From Bacillota bacterium (lineage in GTDB: Bacteria; Bacillota; Sulfobacillia; Sulfobacillales; Sulfobacillaceae): a stretch of 64,000 bases of DNA. Shown in pieces: positions 28,134 to 36,920 of this stretch. The first letter of the stretch is position 1. Every line of letters begins with the position of its first letter. The position numbers were made by a program, and so were the translations under genes. Where the stretch lies: assembly GCA_023511625.1 (NCBI GenBank), contig JAIMBD010000002.1:186001-250000 (forward strand), read 5' to 3'. The notes beneath the pieces are model-generated. The model was not told where the DNA came from, made no database searches, and worked only from the letters and a program-made list of their open reading frames with translations.

Positions 28134-28157
28134 CGCACGGGAAGGTGCGGTTTTTTT
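28134..28157 (+). terminator. Intrinsic terminator of the tRNA-Leu operon
   Basis: Stem CGCAC (28134-28138)/GTGCG (28145-28149) with loop GGGAAG, followed by T7 at 28151-28157. The loop and 3' arm also contain the only ribosome-site-like sequence of the next gene, and the T-tract runs into its TTG start. Confidence 0.75.
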
Positions 28158-28806
28158 GTTTAGCGACCACAATGCAGCCTCCCCGCCCTCGCGGGAACGC
28201 GAGGGGAGTGCCGACACCAAGGTCACCCAAGAGCGTCGGCAGGCGCTTTTGGCCGCCGCGCAAAGCGTCTTTGCCCGCGAAGGCTATCACCGCACCGGGA
28301 TCCGGCAGATCGCCGAAGCGGCAGGCTGCGCCGTCGGCACGTTTTACCTCTATTTCCCCAGCAAAGGGGACTGTTTTCGAGCCCTCATCGACAAACTCTA
28401 CCAAGCCGTCATGGAGGCCATCGAAAAGCGGCGATCGGCCCAAGGCGCCCCAGAGGCCAAGTTGGCGGCGTCTTTGTCGGCCGTCACCGATGTGCTCATG
28501 ACCGAACAGGACTTGGCGCGCGTGGTTCTGATCCACGCCCGCGGCTCCGAATTGGCCCTTGAAGAGCACTTGTGGACCATCCAAAAAACGTTTGCGCGGC
28601 TCGTGGCACAGGATCTCTTGGAGTGCGGCGTGCCCGAACCGAGCGCTACCGTCGGTGCCCACGCGTGGGTGGGCGCCTTGGCCGAGGTCGTCAACCTCTG
28701 GGCCCGCGACCCGCAACTGCACGATCTTCGGGCCATGGTCCACACCGTTCAGGCCCTATTCTGGCGGGGCTGGGGGCTGCCATCGACTTGGCCGAATCCC
28801 GCGTGA
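28156..28806 (+). CDS. TetR/AcrR-family transcriptional regulator
   Basis: The 216-residue repressor has an N-terminal helix-turn-helix at about 25-70 (ALLAAAQSVFAREGYHRTGIRQIAEAAGCAVGTFYLYFPSK in outline; recognition helix around AVGTFYLYF). The ligand domain cannot be assigned to a substrate. The only in-frame start is TTG at 28156, inside the T-tract of the tRNA terminator. GGAAGGTG at 28140-28147, within the terminator hairpin, would be its ribosome site. It may therefore be expressed only from read-through or from a promoter inside this short region. No target operator was identified. Confidence 0.88.
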   Translation: MFSDHNAASPPSREREGSADTKVTQERRQALLAAAQSVFAREGYHRTGIRQIAEAAGCAVGTFYLYFPSKGDCFRALIDKLYQAVMEAIEKRRSAQGAPEAKLAASLSAVTDVLMTEQDLARVVLIHARGSELALEEHLWTIQKTFARLVAQDLLECGVPEPSATVGAHAWVGALAEVVNLWARDPQLHDLRAMVHTVQALFWRGWGLPSTWPNPA

Positions 28807-28835
28807 AGCGCCCGGCGTTCCGCATTCACCTCAAG

Positions 28836-28862
28836 CCGCCAAAATTTTTCCTTTTTGGGCGG
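28836..28862 (+). terminator. Putative terminator after the TetR gene
   Basis: CCGCCAAAA and TTTTTGGGCGG form a GC-then-AT hairpin with one bulged G, 30 nt after the TetR stop. The T-rich part lies in the stem and loop rather than after it, so the call is tentative. Confidence 0.4.
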
Positions 28863-28949
28863 GTTCGACAAGGAGTCTTCCGCACCCAAGGCGAATATGC
28901 TGGAGCGAACTGGCCTGCCAATCTATCCTAACCATGGAGGACCCGTTTG

Positions 28950-29792
28950 ATGCGTCACGCCCGTCTGGTTGCTTGGGTTTTGGCGGTTACCTTGGGCACC
29001 CTACTCGCCGGTTGCGGCCTTATCACCGGCATCGGCCGCACTCCGACTGCACCGTCCTCGGCCACCCCCCTGGCCGTCGCGCCCTCCCGCACTGCGCACA
29101 AGACGCCCCTCAGGATGTCTTTACCGGAGCCACTCCAACCGGTGTCGCACATCGCCCATGCCGCAAGCCCGCATCTTACGGTCTACGCTGCCCCTCCTGA
29201 CGCCCCGCGACCGGTACCGGTGTACTGGTTTGGCTCCCCCGCCGGCAACCACGTGTACATTACCATCGACGACGGGTGGGCCCCGAGTACCCGTGTCCTG
29301 GTCTACCTCGAGCGCACGCACCTACCGGTCACTGCGTTCCTCATCCGGAACGCCATGGCCGAACATCTGGCTTACTGGAAGGCCTTCGTGGCCGCTGGCG
29401 GGGTGGTCGAAGACCATACCGTCTCGCATCCGGATTTGGTGTATCAACCCTACGCGCAACAGGTGGCTCAATGGCAAGGGGAACGGACGGCCCAGGCAGC
29501 TTGGTTGGGCACCACCGCCACCCTCGGGCGCCCGCCTTACGGGGGATTGAATGAAACCGTAGAACAGGCCGCTGCCGCAGCCGGACTGAAGGGGATCGTC
29601 ATGTGGAGCGCCAGCATGGGGCCTCATGGTCTCGTCACCTGGAACGGGCGCCCGGTGCAGGCCGGCGACATCATCCTCCTGCACTGGGACCCAGGTCTGT
29701 ATAGGGAGCTGATGACGCTCTTGCAGATCCTGGCCCAGCGCCACCTCACTCCGGCCCCGCTGCTCAGCGGCTTACCCGTTGCCGGGCCCTGA
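28950..29792 (+). CDS. Polysaccharide deacetylase family lipoprotein
   Basis: The 280-residue lipoprotein has signal peptide 1-22 with the lipobox LLAGC. It is followed by a Ser/Thr/Pro-rich linker and a NodB-like domain. The catalytic aspartate pair is in TIDDGW near residue 110; TFDDGP is more usual. The metal histidines are in HTVSHPDL (HxxxH), and RPPYGG gives the RxPxG motif. A late LLHWDPG supplies the catalytic histidine. It probably removes acetyl groups from cell-wall glycans outside the membrane. GGAGG lies 9 nt before the ATG. Its 3' end overlaps the convergent MFS gene by 29 nt. Confidence 0.88.
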   Translation: MRHARLVAWVLAVTLGTLLAGCGLITGIGRTPTAPSSATPLAVAPSRTAHKTPLRMSLPEPLQPVSHIAHAASPHLTVYAAPPDAPRPVPVYWFGSPAGNHVYITIDDGWAPSTRVLVYLERTHLPVTAFLIRNAMAEHLAYWKAFVAAGGVVEDHTVSHPDLVYQPYAQQVAQWQGERTAQAAWLGTTATLGRPPYGGLNETVEQAAAAAGLKGIVMWSASMGPHGLVTWNGRPVQAGDIILLHWDPGLYRELMTLLQILAQRHLTPAPLLSGLPVAGP

Positions 29793-30978
29793 CGCCGACC
29801 CAACGCGGCACTGCGAGGCCCAGGGCAATGAGTCCGCCCTGCACTGCGATCACCCCCGGCCAACCACCGCGTTGGAAGGCGAGGAGGCCCAACGACGACC
29901 CCACGGAGCCGCCGAGAAAGTAGCTGACCATGTACACGGTGTTCAGGCGACTGCGAGCTTGGGCGTGCTGCGCGTACACGCGGGATTGGTTGGAGACGTG
30001 CCCAAACTGGCACCCGGCATCCACCAACACGATGCCCGCCACCAGAGGACCGAGGCGGTCGACGCCGGCCCACAGCAGGGCTACGCCGGCGGCCAGGATG
30101 CCGTACGCCATCCACACCTGTTGGGCCGGGGGCCGCCGGTCGGCGAGGTGTCCCGCCAAGGGCGCCATGGCTGCACCGGCCAGTCCTGCCAGACCAAACA
30201 GCCCGATGACGCCCGCCGAGAAGTGGAACGGCGGACCGCTGAGGTGAAAGGTCAAGGTGGTCCACAGGGCTGAGAAGATCCCAAACAAGGCCGCGCCGCT
30301 GACCGACGCCTCTCTCAGCGCCGGCAAGGTGGCCACCAGTTCCCGCAACGAGGCCAAGAGCTGGCGGTACGCCATCCGTTGGTGGGGAGCAAGAGGAGGC
30401 AACCACCGCCAAAAGCCCGCCGCCAGGACCAGGGCGAAACCAGCCGCCAGGGCGAACACGGCGCGCCAGCCGAGCCACTGGCCCATCCATCCCCCGAACA
30501 CGCGACTGGCCAAGATCCCGAGCAGAAGCCCAGACATCACGGTGCCGACCGCGCGCCCGCGCCGCTCAGGCGTCGCCAAATCCGCGGCCAGCGGCACCAC
30601 GATTTGCGGCACCACCGTGGTGACCCCCACCAAAAAGGCTCCCACGTCGAAAACCCACAAGACCGGCGCCGTGGCCATGACCAAAAGGAAGGTGGCCACG
30701 GCCAACAACAGCCCGACGATGGTCTTGCGGCGGTCGGTACCGTCTCCCAGGGGAACGAAGACGAACAACCCCACCGCATAGCCGAGTTGGCTTAACGTGA
30801 CGGCCCATCCCGCAGCCGGTGCAGGCACCCCCAATCCGCGGGCCACGAGGTGTAGGAGCGGTTGGCTGTAATAGAGGTTGGCGACGCTTACGCCGGTGGC
30901 GATGGCAAAAAACGTTGTCAGCCCCGGGGTCAACGTCAGTTGCGCGGCTATCGCCTTGGTCTTGACCTCCCGATTCAT
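29764..30978 (-). CDS. MFS transporter (arabinose/drug efflux type)
   Basis: This is a 404-residue transporter with 12 predicted membrane segments. The loop 2-3 motif GDGTDRRKTIVG near residue 78 is the MFS signature A. MSGLLLGILASRVFGG near 150 resembles the YgaY-like efflux branch. The substrate is unknown. The ATG overlaps the ThpR stop (ATGA). The 3' end overlaps the deacetylase gene on the other strand. Confidence 0.9.
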   Translation of the reverse strand: MNREVKTKAIAAQLTLTPGLTTFFAIATGVSVANLYYSQPLLHLVARGLGVPAPAAGWAVTLSQLGYAVGLFVFVPLGDGTDRRKTIVGLLLAVATFLLVMATAPVLWVFDVGAFLVGVTTVVPQIVVPLAADLATPERRGRAVGTVMSGLLLGILASRVFGGWMGQWLGWRAVFALAAGFALVLAAGFWRWLPPLAPHQRMAYRQLLASLRELVATLPALREASVSGAALFGIFSALWTTLTFHLSGPPFHFSAGVIGLFGLAGLAGAAMAPLAGHLADRRPPAQQVWMAYGILAAGVALLWAGVDRLGPLVAGIVLVDAGCQFGHVSNQSRVYAQHAQARSRLNTVYMVSYFLGGSVGSSLGLLAFQRGGWPGVIAVQGGLIALGLAVPRWVGVRARQRVSR

Positions 30979-31598
30979 GGGCGCTGGGTTGCCTCCCTGC
31001 GCAAGGCGACGGTGTGGAGCGGGCGGTAAATAGGCCCCGAAGGGGTCAAGGTGCTGTGCACCAAAGCCACCTGCGTAATGGCCACCGTCACAGGACGCCA
31101 CGGTGGCAGCGGCCCAGAAGGTCCCCGCCGGGGTCGGGCGACCGTCACGTGGGGCCGCCACGGATTGGATTCGGCCTCAAACCCCACCGCCCGCGCGGCC
31201 GCCAAGGTCTCGGCCTGAATGCGCGCCAAGGGCCGCGGCACAGTTCGGCTCCCCACCCAGATGGCCCGGGGAGCCTGCGGCGGCCCGAAGGTGCCGCTCT
31301 GGTCCAAGTGCCAGGAGACTGCCGGCAGCGCCGCCACCGCCTCCAGGGCCGTCGCCAGCCTTCGTGCCCACTCGGCGGGCCAGTCTCCCAGAAAAAGATA
31401 AGTCAAGTGCACCGCCGTCTCGGCCACCCAGGTGGCCTCCCATCCCGCCCGGCGCAGCTGGCCCTGATAAGCCGCCACCGCCGGCGCCAATGCCGTCCCG
31501 GCCAACGATGTGCCGATAAACAGGCGCGTACGTCTCGCCTCCTTGCCGTCCCCGGCTTGCCGGTGGCCAGCCGCACCGGTAGCATGGGGACAGGTCAT
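30975..31598 (-). CDS. thpR: RNA 2',3'-cyclic phosphodiesterase (2H / 2'-5' RNA ligase family)
   Basis: The 207-residue 2H phosphoesterase has two HxTx motifs: HLTYLFLG near residue 64 and HVTVARPR near 150. The core starts at RLFIGTSLAG; the 22 residues before it are not typical. No ribosome site is near the chosen ATG, so the true start is uncertain; AAGGAGG sits inside the frame near residue 18. It is transcribed divergently from the ABC ATPase gene. Confidence 0.87.
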   Translation of the reverse strand: MTCPHATGAAGHRQAGDGKEARRTRLFIGTSLAGTALAPAVAAYQGQLRRAGWEATWVAETAVHLTYLFLGDWPAEWARRLATALEAVAALPAVSWHLDQSGTFGPPQAPRAIWVGSRTVPRPLARIQAETLAAARAVGFEAESNPWRPHVTVARPRRGPSGPLPPWRPVTVAITQVALVHSTLTPSGPIYRPLHTVALRREATQRP

Positions 31599-31616
31599 CG
31601 AGAAATGAGGGATGCC

Positions 31617-32411
31617 GTGAATACCGTGCTAAACCTGCGCGGCGTGTCGTTCATCCGCGGGCACCGCGCCATCCTCCGCGACCTTTCCTGGACAGTGGAG
31701 GCCGGGCAACACTGGGTCCTCTTGGGTCCCAACGGATCCGGAAAGACCTCGCTACTCAATCTTATCATGGGCTATCAATGGCCGTCGGCGGGGGCGATCG
31801 AACTGCTGGGTCACCGCTTCGGCACCACTGACCTGCGCCTCTTGCGCCGGCACGTGGGGTGGGTCAGCGCCGCCTTAAGCGACTGGCTCGGACGGCATCA
31901 CGGGCACCGCCCAGCCTGGGAGGTGGTGGCGGCCGGCGCCCTCGGCGCCATCGGCAGCCATCCCCACTCCGACGAGCCTACGCGTCGCTCCGCCTTTGCA
32001 TGGTTGGCCGCCTTCGGGCTGGCAGGGCGCGAGGAGACCCCCTACCAGCTCCTCTCCCAGGGCGAGCGCCAACGGACCCTTTTGGCCCGCGCCTGGCTGG
32101 CCAGCCCGCGCCTGCTCATCCTTGACGAACCGTGTGCCGGGCTGGACCTCAGCGGGCGCGAACAGCTGCTGACGGCACTTAACCGGCTGGCCGCACAGCC
32201 AGATAGCCCTACGCTGATCTACGTCACCCACCATCCCGAAGAGGTCATACCCGTCATCACGCACGCGCTGTTGCTGAGAGCAGGCGAGGTGTTGGCGCAA
32301 GGTCCCAAAACCGCCGTAATCGCCCCCGCCGAGCTCGGGCGGCTCTTTGACCTGCCGGTCGAAGTACAGTGGCGTGGCGGCCGACCTTGGGTGACCGTCC
32401 AACCGCTGTGA
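31617..32411 (+). CDS. ABC transporter ATP-binding protein without an adjacent permease
   Basis: This single-domain ATPase has about 264 residues. Walker A is GPNGSGKTSLL near residue 40, the signature is LLSQGERQRTLLARAW near 140, and Walker B is LLILDEPCAGLD, followed by the switch histidine in YVTHHPEEV. It resembles the ModF/YlmA-like ATPases that stand alone. No membrane or binding-protein gene is adjacent. GAGGG lies 5 nt before the GTG chosen; an ATG at 31605 is an alternative. Confidence 0.88.
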   Translation: MNTVLNLRGVSFIRGHRAILRDLSWTVEAGQHWVLLGPNGSGKTSLLNLIMGYQWPSAGAIELLGHRFGTTDLRLLRRHVGWVSAALSDWLGRHHGHRPAWEVVAAGALGAIGSHPHSDEPTRRSAFAWLAAFGLAGREETPYQLLSQGERQRTLLARAWLASPRLLILDEPCAGLDLSGREQLLTALNRLAAQPDSPTLIYVTHHPEEVIPVITHALLLRAGEVLAQGPKTAVIAPAELGRLFDLPVEVQWRGGRPWVTVQPL

Positions 32412-32489
32412 CTGCTTGCCACCATTTGCCGCCGCGCAGCCAACATACCGCCGAGTCCCCGCAGGGCATCCTTCGGGAGGGAGGGATGC

Positions 32490-32948
32490 ATGATGGGGAA
32501 AGTGCTGGCCACTTTTCAAGACCCGGCTCGGGCCGAAGAGGCGGTACACGCCTTGGAGGAGGCCGGGTTCACCGATCGCGAAATCTCGCTGGTGAGCAAG
32601 GACCATCGCCGCCAAACCAAAGGGGATAGTCTGGCCGACGGCACCGCCTGGGGCGCCGGCATAGGAGCCGGCGCGGGGCTCTTGGCCAGTGCCGGCCTTT
32701 TGGCCATCCCTGGGATCGGTCCCATTCTCGCGGCGGGACCTTTGGCTGCTGCCTTGACCGGCGCCACCGTGGGCGGACTGACCGGCGCCTTCATGGACTG
32801 GGGAGTGCCGGAAGCCGAGGGACGTCACCTGCAGCGGGAAGTAGAAGAAGGCCGGGCAGTGGTCTTGGTCGACGCCGGGCCGCGCGCGGAACGGGCGGAG
32901 TCCATTCTCCGCCGCTACGGCCAAGAGGTCCAAGCGTTGCACGGATAG
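32490..32948 (+). CDS. General-stress-protein 17M-like (YflT-domain) protein
   Basis: The 152-residue protein opens with the YflT-type domain (VLATFQDPARAEEAVHALEEAGFTDREISLV in outline). It then has a long Gly/Ala-rich hydrophobic segment (about 50-105), as in the DUF1269/YflT relatives that associate with membranes. The C-terminal part repeats a ferredoxin-like half (VVLVDAGPRAERAESILRRYG). Its function in stress is known only by association. GGAGGGAGGG precedes the ATG. Confidence 0.8.
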   Translation: MMGKVLATFQDPARAEEAVHALEEAGFTDREISLVSKDHRRQTKGDSLADGTAWGAGIGAGAGLLASAGLLAIPGIGPILAAGPLAAALTGATVGGLTGAFMDWGVPEAEGRHLQREVEEGRAVVLVDAGPRAERAESILRRYGQEVQALHG

Positions 32949-32963
32949 GAAGGAGGGCATGCC

Positions 32964-33185
32964 GTGCGCCAACTGACTGTGCGCTGCACCGTGGACAACT
33001 GCTATTACTGGGCTCAAGACAACTACTGCGCGGCAGAGTCCATCCTCATTACTTCCGACGCCGCGGGCCGCCGCTATCCGGAAGGGGTCGACGCCCCGCA
33101 GACCAACATGATCGTCCAGGACATCGGAGAGACGCCGGTGTCCAACTGCGCCGAGACGGCGTGCAAGACCTTCCGCCGAAAGTAG
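32964..33185 (+). CDS. DUF1540 domain protein
   Basis: The small 73-residue protein has a cysteine pattern typical of DUF1540: CTVDNCYYW near the start, NYCAAESILI, then SNCAETACKTF at the end. It probably binds a metal; the function is unknown. AAGGAGG lies 10 nt before the GTG. It follows the YflT gene by 15 nt and is likely co-transcribed. Confidence 0.85.
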   Translation: MRQLTVRCTVDNCYYWAQDNYCAAESILITSDAAGRRYPEGVDAPQTNMIVQDIGETPVSNCAETACKTFRRK

Positions 33186-33189
33186 CCCG

Positions 33190-33209
33190 GGGCCCCCAGA
33201 CGGGGGCCC
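33190..33209 (+). terminator. Hairpin between the convergent DUF1540 and egtD genes
   Basis: GGGCCCCC (33190-33197) pairs perfectly with GGGGGCCC (33202-33209) around AGAC. A short TTGCCTCT follows on the plus strand. It sits exactly between two convergent stop codons and probably serves both. Confidence 0.6.
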
Positions 33210-33216
33210 TTGCCTC

Positions 33217-34164
33217 TCACACCCCCGCCAAGTACAGCGCAAAGTCACCGCGACGGTCGAGCCATACCCGCTCCGGGTGCCACCCTGCCGCTTGCAGCAG
33301 CGTTCGAAACCCGGCCAGGCTGTATTTGTACGAGTTCTCGACGTGAATCCGCTCTCCCGGCCCGAACGAAAACCGTCGGCCCCCCACCGCCACCTCTTGG
33401 CGCGTGCGCGAAACCAGGTACAACTCCACCCGATGCCGCGCGGCGTTATAGGTGGCGAGATGGTCAAACGCCTCGGGATCGAAGTCGGCACCGAGTTCCC
33501 GGTTGAGGCGGACCAACAGGTTGCGGTTGAATGCCGCCGTCACTCCACGGCGATCGTTGTACGCCGCCTCCAACCGCTGCCGATCCTTTTCCAGGTCTAC
33601 CCCCACCAACAGCCCGTCCCCCGGTTCCAGTCCGGCTCCCAACCGACGCAAGAACGCCACGGCTTCGGCCGGCTCGAAGTTGCCAATAGAAGAGCCCAAG
33701 AAGGCCACCAATCGCGGCAACGGCCCCGCCTCCGGCCAGCGCCAGCCTCCGCTGTAATCCGCGACCTGCGGCTGGATCGCGCCGGCCCAACCGCTGTCAC
33801 GGACCCGGGCCACGGTCGCCTCCAATCCGCTGGGGGCAATATCCACCGGCAGATAGACCGCCACCTCCGGCAGGGCCGCCAACAGCAACACCGTTTTTTC
33901 CCCGTTGCCGGGCCCAAGCTCCGCCACGGCCTTGGGCCGGGGTCGGGTAGACGGCCACACCGTTCCCAACCGGCCTAAAATCTCGCACTCGGCCCGCGTC
34001 AGATAATACTCCGGCACTTGGGTAATGGCCTCGAACAGCCGGCAACCCTCAGCATCGTAGAGGTACTTGCAGGGGATGGCCTTCTGGGGTTGACTCAACC
34101 CCTGCAGCACGTCGCGCTCGAGCGCCGACGTTGAAGACACGCCCGACAGCTCTTGGGGACCCAC
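33217..34164 (-). CDS. egtD: L-histidine N-alpha-methyltransferase (EgtD-like)
   Basis: The 315-residue SAM-dependent methyltransferase belongs to the EgtD family, which makes trimethyl-histidine in ergothioneine synthesis. Seen are CKYLYDAEGCRLFEAITQVPEYYLTRAE near 32-60 (the family N-terminal signature), the SAM motif AELGPGNGEKT near 81, FLGSSIGNFEP near 152 and the C-terminal HVENSYKYS. No EgtB or EgtC gene is nearby, so ergothioneine production is not established. GTG start with GGAGGGGGAG upstream. Confidence 0.85.
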   Translation of the reverse strand: MGPQELSGVSSTSALERDVLQGLSQPQKAIPCKYLYDAEGCRLFEAITQVPEYYLTRAECEILGRLGTVWPSTRPRPKAVAELGPGNGEKTVLLLAALPEVAVYLPVDIAPSGLEATVARVRDSGWAGAIQPQVADYSGGWRWPEAGPLPRLVAFLGSSIGNFEPAEAVAFLRRLGAGLEPGDGLLVGVDLEKDRQRLEAAYNDRRGVTAAFNRNLLVRLNRELGADFDPEAFDHLATYNAARHRVELYLVSRTRQEVAVGGRRFSFGPGERIHVENSYKYSLAGFRTLLQAAGWHPERVWLDRRGDFALYLAGV

Positions 34165-34260
34165 GCCGACTCCCCCTCCAGGCTTGGTTGCCTGAATTGC
34201 GCATCCGCTCGGAACTGCGCGCCTTCAGTGTAGGCCTTGCGCCCCAGGTCGTCAACGCGG

Positions 34261-34290
34261 GGGCCCCCCGACGATGGTCGGAGGGCCCGC
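34261..34290. terminator. Long GC hairpin between egtD and sdhB
   Basis: A 12-nt arm with one C/A mismatch (34261-34272 with 34279-34290) around GATG. It lies about 110 nt downstream of the sdhB stop on the minus strand. The T-tract is poor. It probably ends the sdh transcript or insulates egtD. The rest of the 233-nt gap 34165-34397 shows nothing clear. Confidence 0.45.
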
Positions 34291-34397
34291 GTCCCTTTAG
34301 CCCAGTGCCTGCCACGACCGCCCTCATACCGATGCCCTTGAACAGCCCCTCAAAACCTCCCCGCCAGTGGGGGACGGTCTTCAGGCCCTGCGGCCCC

Positions 34398-35141
34398 TCA
34401 AGGTGCGGTCTTTTGAAACCGGCGGAAGAGCCCGCGAATGGGGTCCCAGTACCGGTCGGCCACCCGCTCCTTCAACGGAATGATGGCGTTGTTGGTGATC
34501 TCGATCGCCTCCGGGCACACTTCGGCACAACAGTGCGTGATGTTGCACCAGCCTACGCCGGCCGTCTCGCGGATAAACCCCACCCGGTCTCCGGCATCCA
34601 TCGGGTGCATCTCCAATTCGGCCAGCCGGGCCATAAAACGGGGCCCAAAGTAGTGCTCCTGCTCGTGGTGTTCGCGCAGGACGTGGCAGACGTCTTGGCA
34701 CAAGAAACACTCGATGCAGCGGCGAAATTCCTGGACCCGGTCGACGTCGCGCTGGTAGAGGGTGAAGGGGGCGGGCTCGCGGGGCTGAAAGGGCGGGATT
34801 TGCCGCATCACCCGGTAGTTCCAGGACACGTCGGTGACCAAATCCTTGATGATAGGAAAGGTCTTCATGGGACGCACATGAACCGGGACCCCCTCTTTGA
34901 CGAACTCGTCCAGGCGGGTCTTGCACAAAAGGCGCGGGCGCCCATTGACCTCTGCACTGCAAGATCCGCAGTGCGCAGCCTTGCAATTCCACCGCACGGC
35001 CAAATCGGGAGCGAGGTGCGCCTGAATCCAGTGCACCGCGTCCAGCACCACCATGCCCGGCATCAGCGGTACTTCGTAGGGCTTCTCTTCCCCGCCGTGC
35101 TGGTCTCCCCGGTAGACCCACAGCGTCACCGTTTCCGCCAT
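34398..35141 (-). CDS. sdhB: Succinate dehydrogenase iron-sulfur subunit
   Basis: The 247-residue subunit carries three clusters. The [2Fe-2S] cysteines are in WNCKAAHCGSCSAEVNGRPRLLC (about 52-74). The [4Fe-4S]/[3Fe-4S] ligands are in CIECFLCQDVCHV near 142 and later CNITHCCAEVCPEAI near 200. It passes electrons from SdhA to the quinone-reducing membrane anchor. It follows sdhA with a 3-nt gap. Confidence 0.95.
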   Translation of the reverse strand: MAETVTLWVYRGDQHGGEEKPYEVPLMPGMVVLDAVHWIQAHLAPDLAVRWNCKAAHCGSCSAEVNGRPRLLCKTRLDEFVKEGVPVHVRPMKTFPIIKDLVTDVSWNYRVMRQIPPFQPREPAPFTLYQRDVDRVQEFRRCIECFLCQDVCHVLREHHEQEHYFGPRFMARLAELEMHPMDAGDRVGFIRETAGVGWCNITHCCAEVCPEAIEITNNAIIPLKERVADRYWDPIRGLFRRFQKTAP

Positions 35142-35144
35142 CGC

Positions 35145-36920
35145 CTACTTCGTCTCCTCTCTGCCGTTCTGGGCCTGCCGAGCGCGCAGGACCCCCGGAG
35201 CCACTCCAGCTTCGAACAGCCGGGCCAGTTCGGGCGGCATCTCGGGGACCGGTTCGGGGCGAATGTGGTACCGACCGTCCTCATACGTCTGGACAAAATT
35301 GACCCGCCCGTATTCTGGCAGTTCCTCCGGATAGTCGGTGCGCCAATGGGCCCCCCGGCTCTCCTTGCGCTCCAACGCCCCCCGAAAGATAGCCTCCGCC
35401 AGAAGTAGCATCGATTGCACCTCAAACACCGTGTGCCAGCCAGGGTTGAAGTGCAGGGGCCCATCCACCGACATGCGCTCGGCCCGCGCCTTTAGCTCCT
35501 CCAGCTCGGCCAACCCCTTCTCCAACTCTGGCCCGCTCCGCTCGATCCCGGCATAGGTGCTCATGATGGTCTGCAACGCCTCGTGGATCAGGTAGGGGTT
35601 CTCGCCGCCCTCCACCTCAAATGGGCGCAGCACCCGCCGCATCTCGTCGCGCACCTCGGCCTCGTCCACCTCGGGAAGCGACGCGAGGTTCTGGACGTAT
35701 TCGTGCGCGGCCATACCGGCCCGGCGACCAAACACCAAGAGGTCCCCCAACGAGTTCCCGCCCAAACGATTGGCGCCGTGCAAGCCGCAGGCGGTCTCGC
35801 CGGCCGCGTACAGCCCCGGTACGTTGGTGGCCGCAAGCTCGGGGTGCACGCGCAACCCGCCCATGGTGTAATGCACAGTGGGTGCCACCTCGAACCGTTC
35901 CTTGGTGATGTCGACGTCGGCCAATTTCTTAAACTGCTCGTACATCCCTGGCAGTTTGCGCTTGATGTACTCCGGTCCCTTGTGGGTGATGTCGAGCCAT
36001 GCACCTCCGTGGGGGGTGCCCCGCCCGGCCTTCACCTCGCGGTAGATGGACCGCGCCACGACGTCGCGGGACGACAACTCCTTTTTCTCCGGGTCGTACC
36101 GCAACATAAAGCGTTCGCCTTCGGCGTTGTACAACAATCCGCCTTCGCCGCGCACGCCCTCGGTCACCAAAATCCCGCGCACACCCGGCGGCCACACCAT
36201 CCCGGTCGGGTGGAACTGCACCATTTCCATATCCTGCAGCTCCGCCCCCACCCGAAACGCCATCGCCGCCCCGTCACCGGTACACTCCCAGGAGTTGGAG
36301 GTCGGCTTGTACATGCGACCCCATCCTCCGGTGGCCAGGATGATGGCGCGGGTCTTGAACAACACAAAGTGGCCGTCGTCGCGATGGTAGGCAAACAGGC
36401 CCGCCACGCGTCCCTGTCGGTCTAAAAAGATGCGCGTGGTGGTCACCTCGGCAAAGATGTCGACATTTTGCGTGACCACCTTTTGTTGGAGCGTGCGGAT
36501 CAATTCTTTGCCGGTGCGGTCGCCCACGTGGGCCAGCCGTCGGAACGAATGCGCGCCGAAGGGCCGCTGCATGATCTTGCCGTCCTCGGTGCGGTCGAAC
36601 ACCGCGCCCCAGCTTTCCAGCTCCAAGACCCGCTCCGGCGCCTCTTTGGTGTAGAGCTCCACCATCCGGTAGTTGTTGATGAAGTGGCCGCTCTTCATGG
36701 TGTCGTAGAAGTGGGTCTCCCAGCCGTCGTACGGGTCGAGGTTCCCGAAGGAGGCCGCGATGCCGCCCTCGGCCATGACCGTATGGGCCTTGCCCAAAAG
36801 GGATTTGGTTAAAACCGCCACGCGGCTGCCTCGCCCGGAGGCCTCGATCGCAGCGCGCAGTCCGGCCCCGCCAGCGCCCACGACCACGACGTCGTATTCC
36901 CTGGTCTCGATGTCCAGCAT
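35145..36920 (-). CDS. sdhA: Succinate dehydrogenase flavoprotein subunit
   Basis: This 591-residue subunit oxidises succinate to fumarate. It has the FAD motif VVGAGGAGLRAAIEA near residue 13. The covalent-FAD histidine region shows KSLLGKAHTVMAEGGI, in which AHT matches the histidyl-flavin site, and ANRLGGNSLGDLLVFGRRAG near 375 is intact. The catalytic motif HYTMGGL lies near 343. It starts at the sdhC stop (TAATG), so it is probably translated by re-initiation. Confidence 0.96.
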   Translation of the reverse strand: MLDIETREYDVVVVGAGGAGLRAAIEASGRGSRVAVLTKSLLGKAHTVMAEGGIAASFGNLDPYDGWETHFYDTMKSGHFINNYRMVELYTKEAPERVLELESWGAVFDRTEDGKIMQRPFGAHSFRRLAHVGDRTGKELIRTLQQKVVTQNVDIFAEVTTTRIFLDRQGRVAGLFAYHRDDGHFVLFKTRAIILATGGWGRMYKPTSNSWECTGDGAAMAFRVGAELQDMEMVQFHPTGMVWPPGVRGILVTEGVRGEGGLLYNAEGERFMLRYDPEKKELSSRDVVARSIYREVKAGRGTPHGGAWLDITHKGPEYIKRKLPGMYEQFKKLADVDITKERFEVAPTVHYTMGGLRVHPELAATNVPGLYAAGETACGLHGANRLGGNSLGDLLVFGRRAGMAAHEYVQNLASLPEVDEAEVRDEMRRVLRPFEVEGGENPYLIHEALQTIMSTYAGIERSGPELEKGLAELEELKARAERMSVDGPLHFNPGWHTVFEVQSMLLLAEAIFRGALERKESRGAHWRTDYPEELPEYGRVNFVQTYEDGRYHIRPEPVPEMPPELARLFEAGVAPGVLRARQAQNGREETK

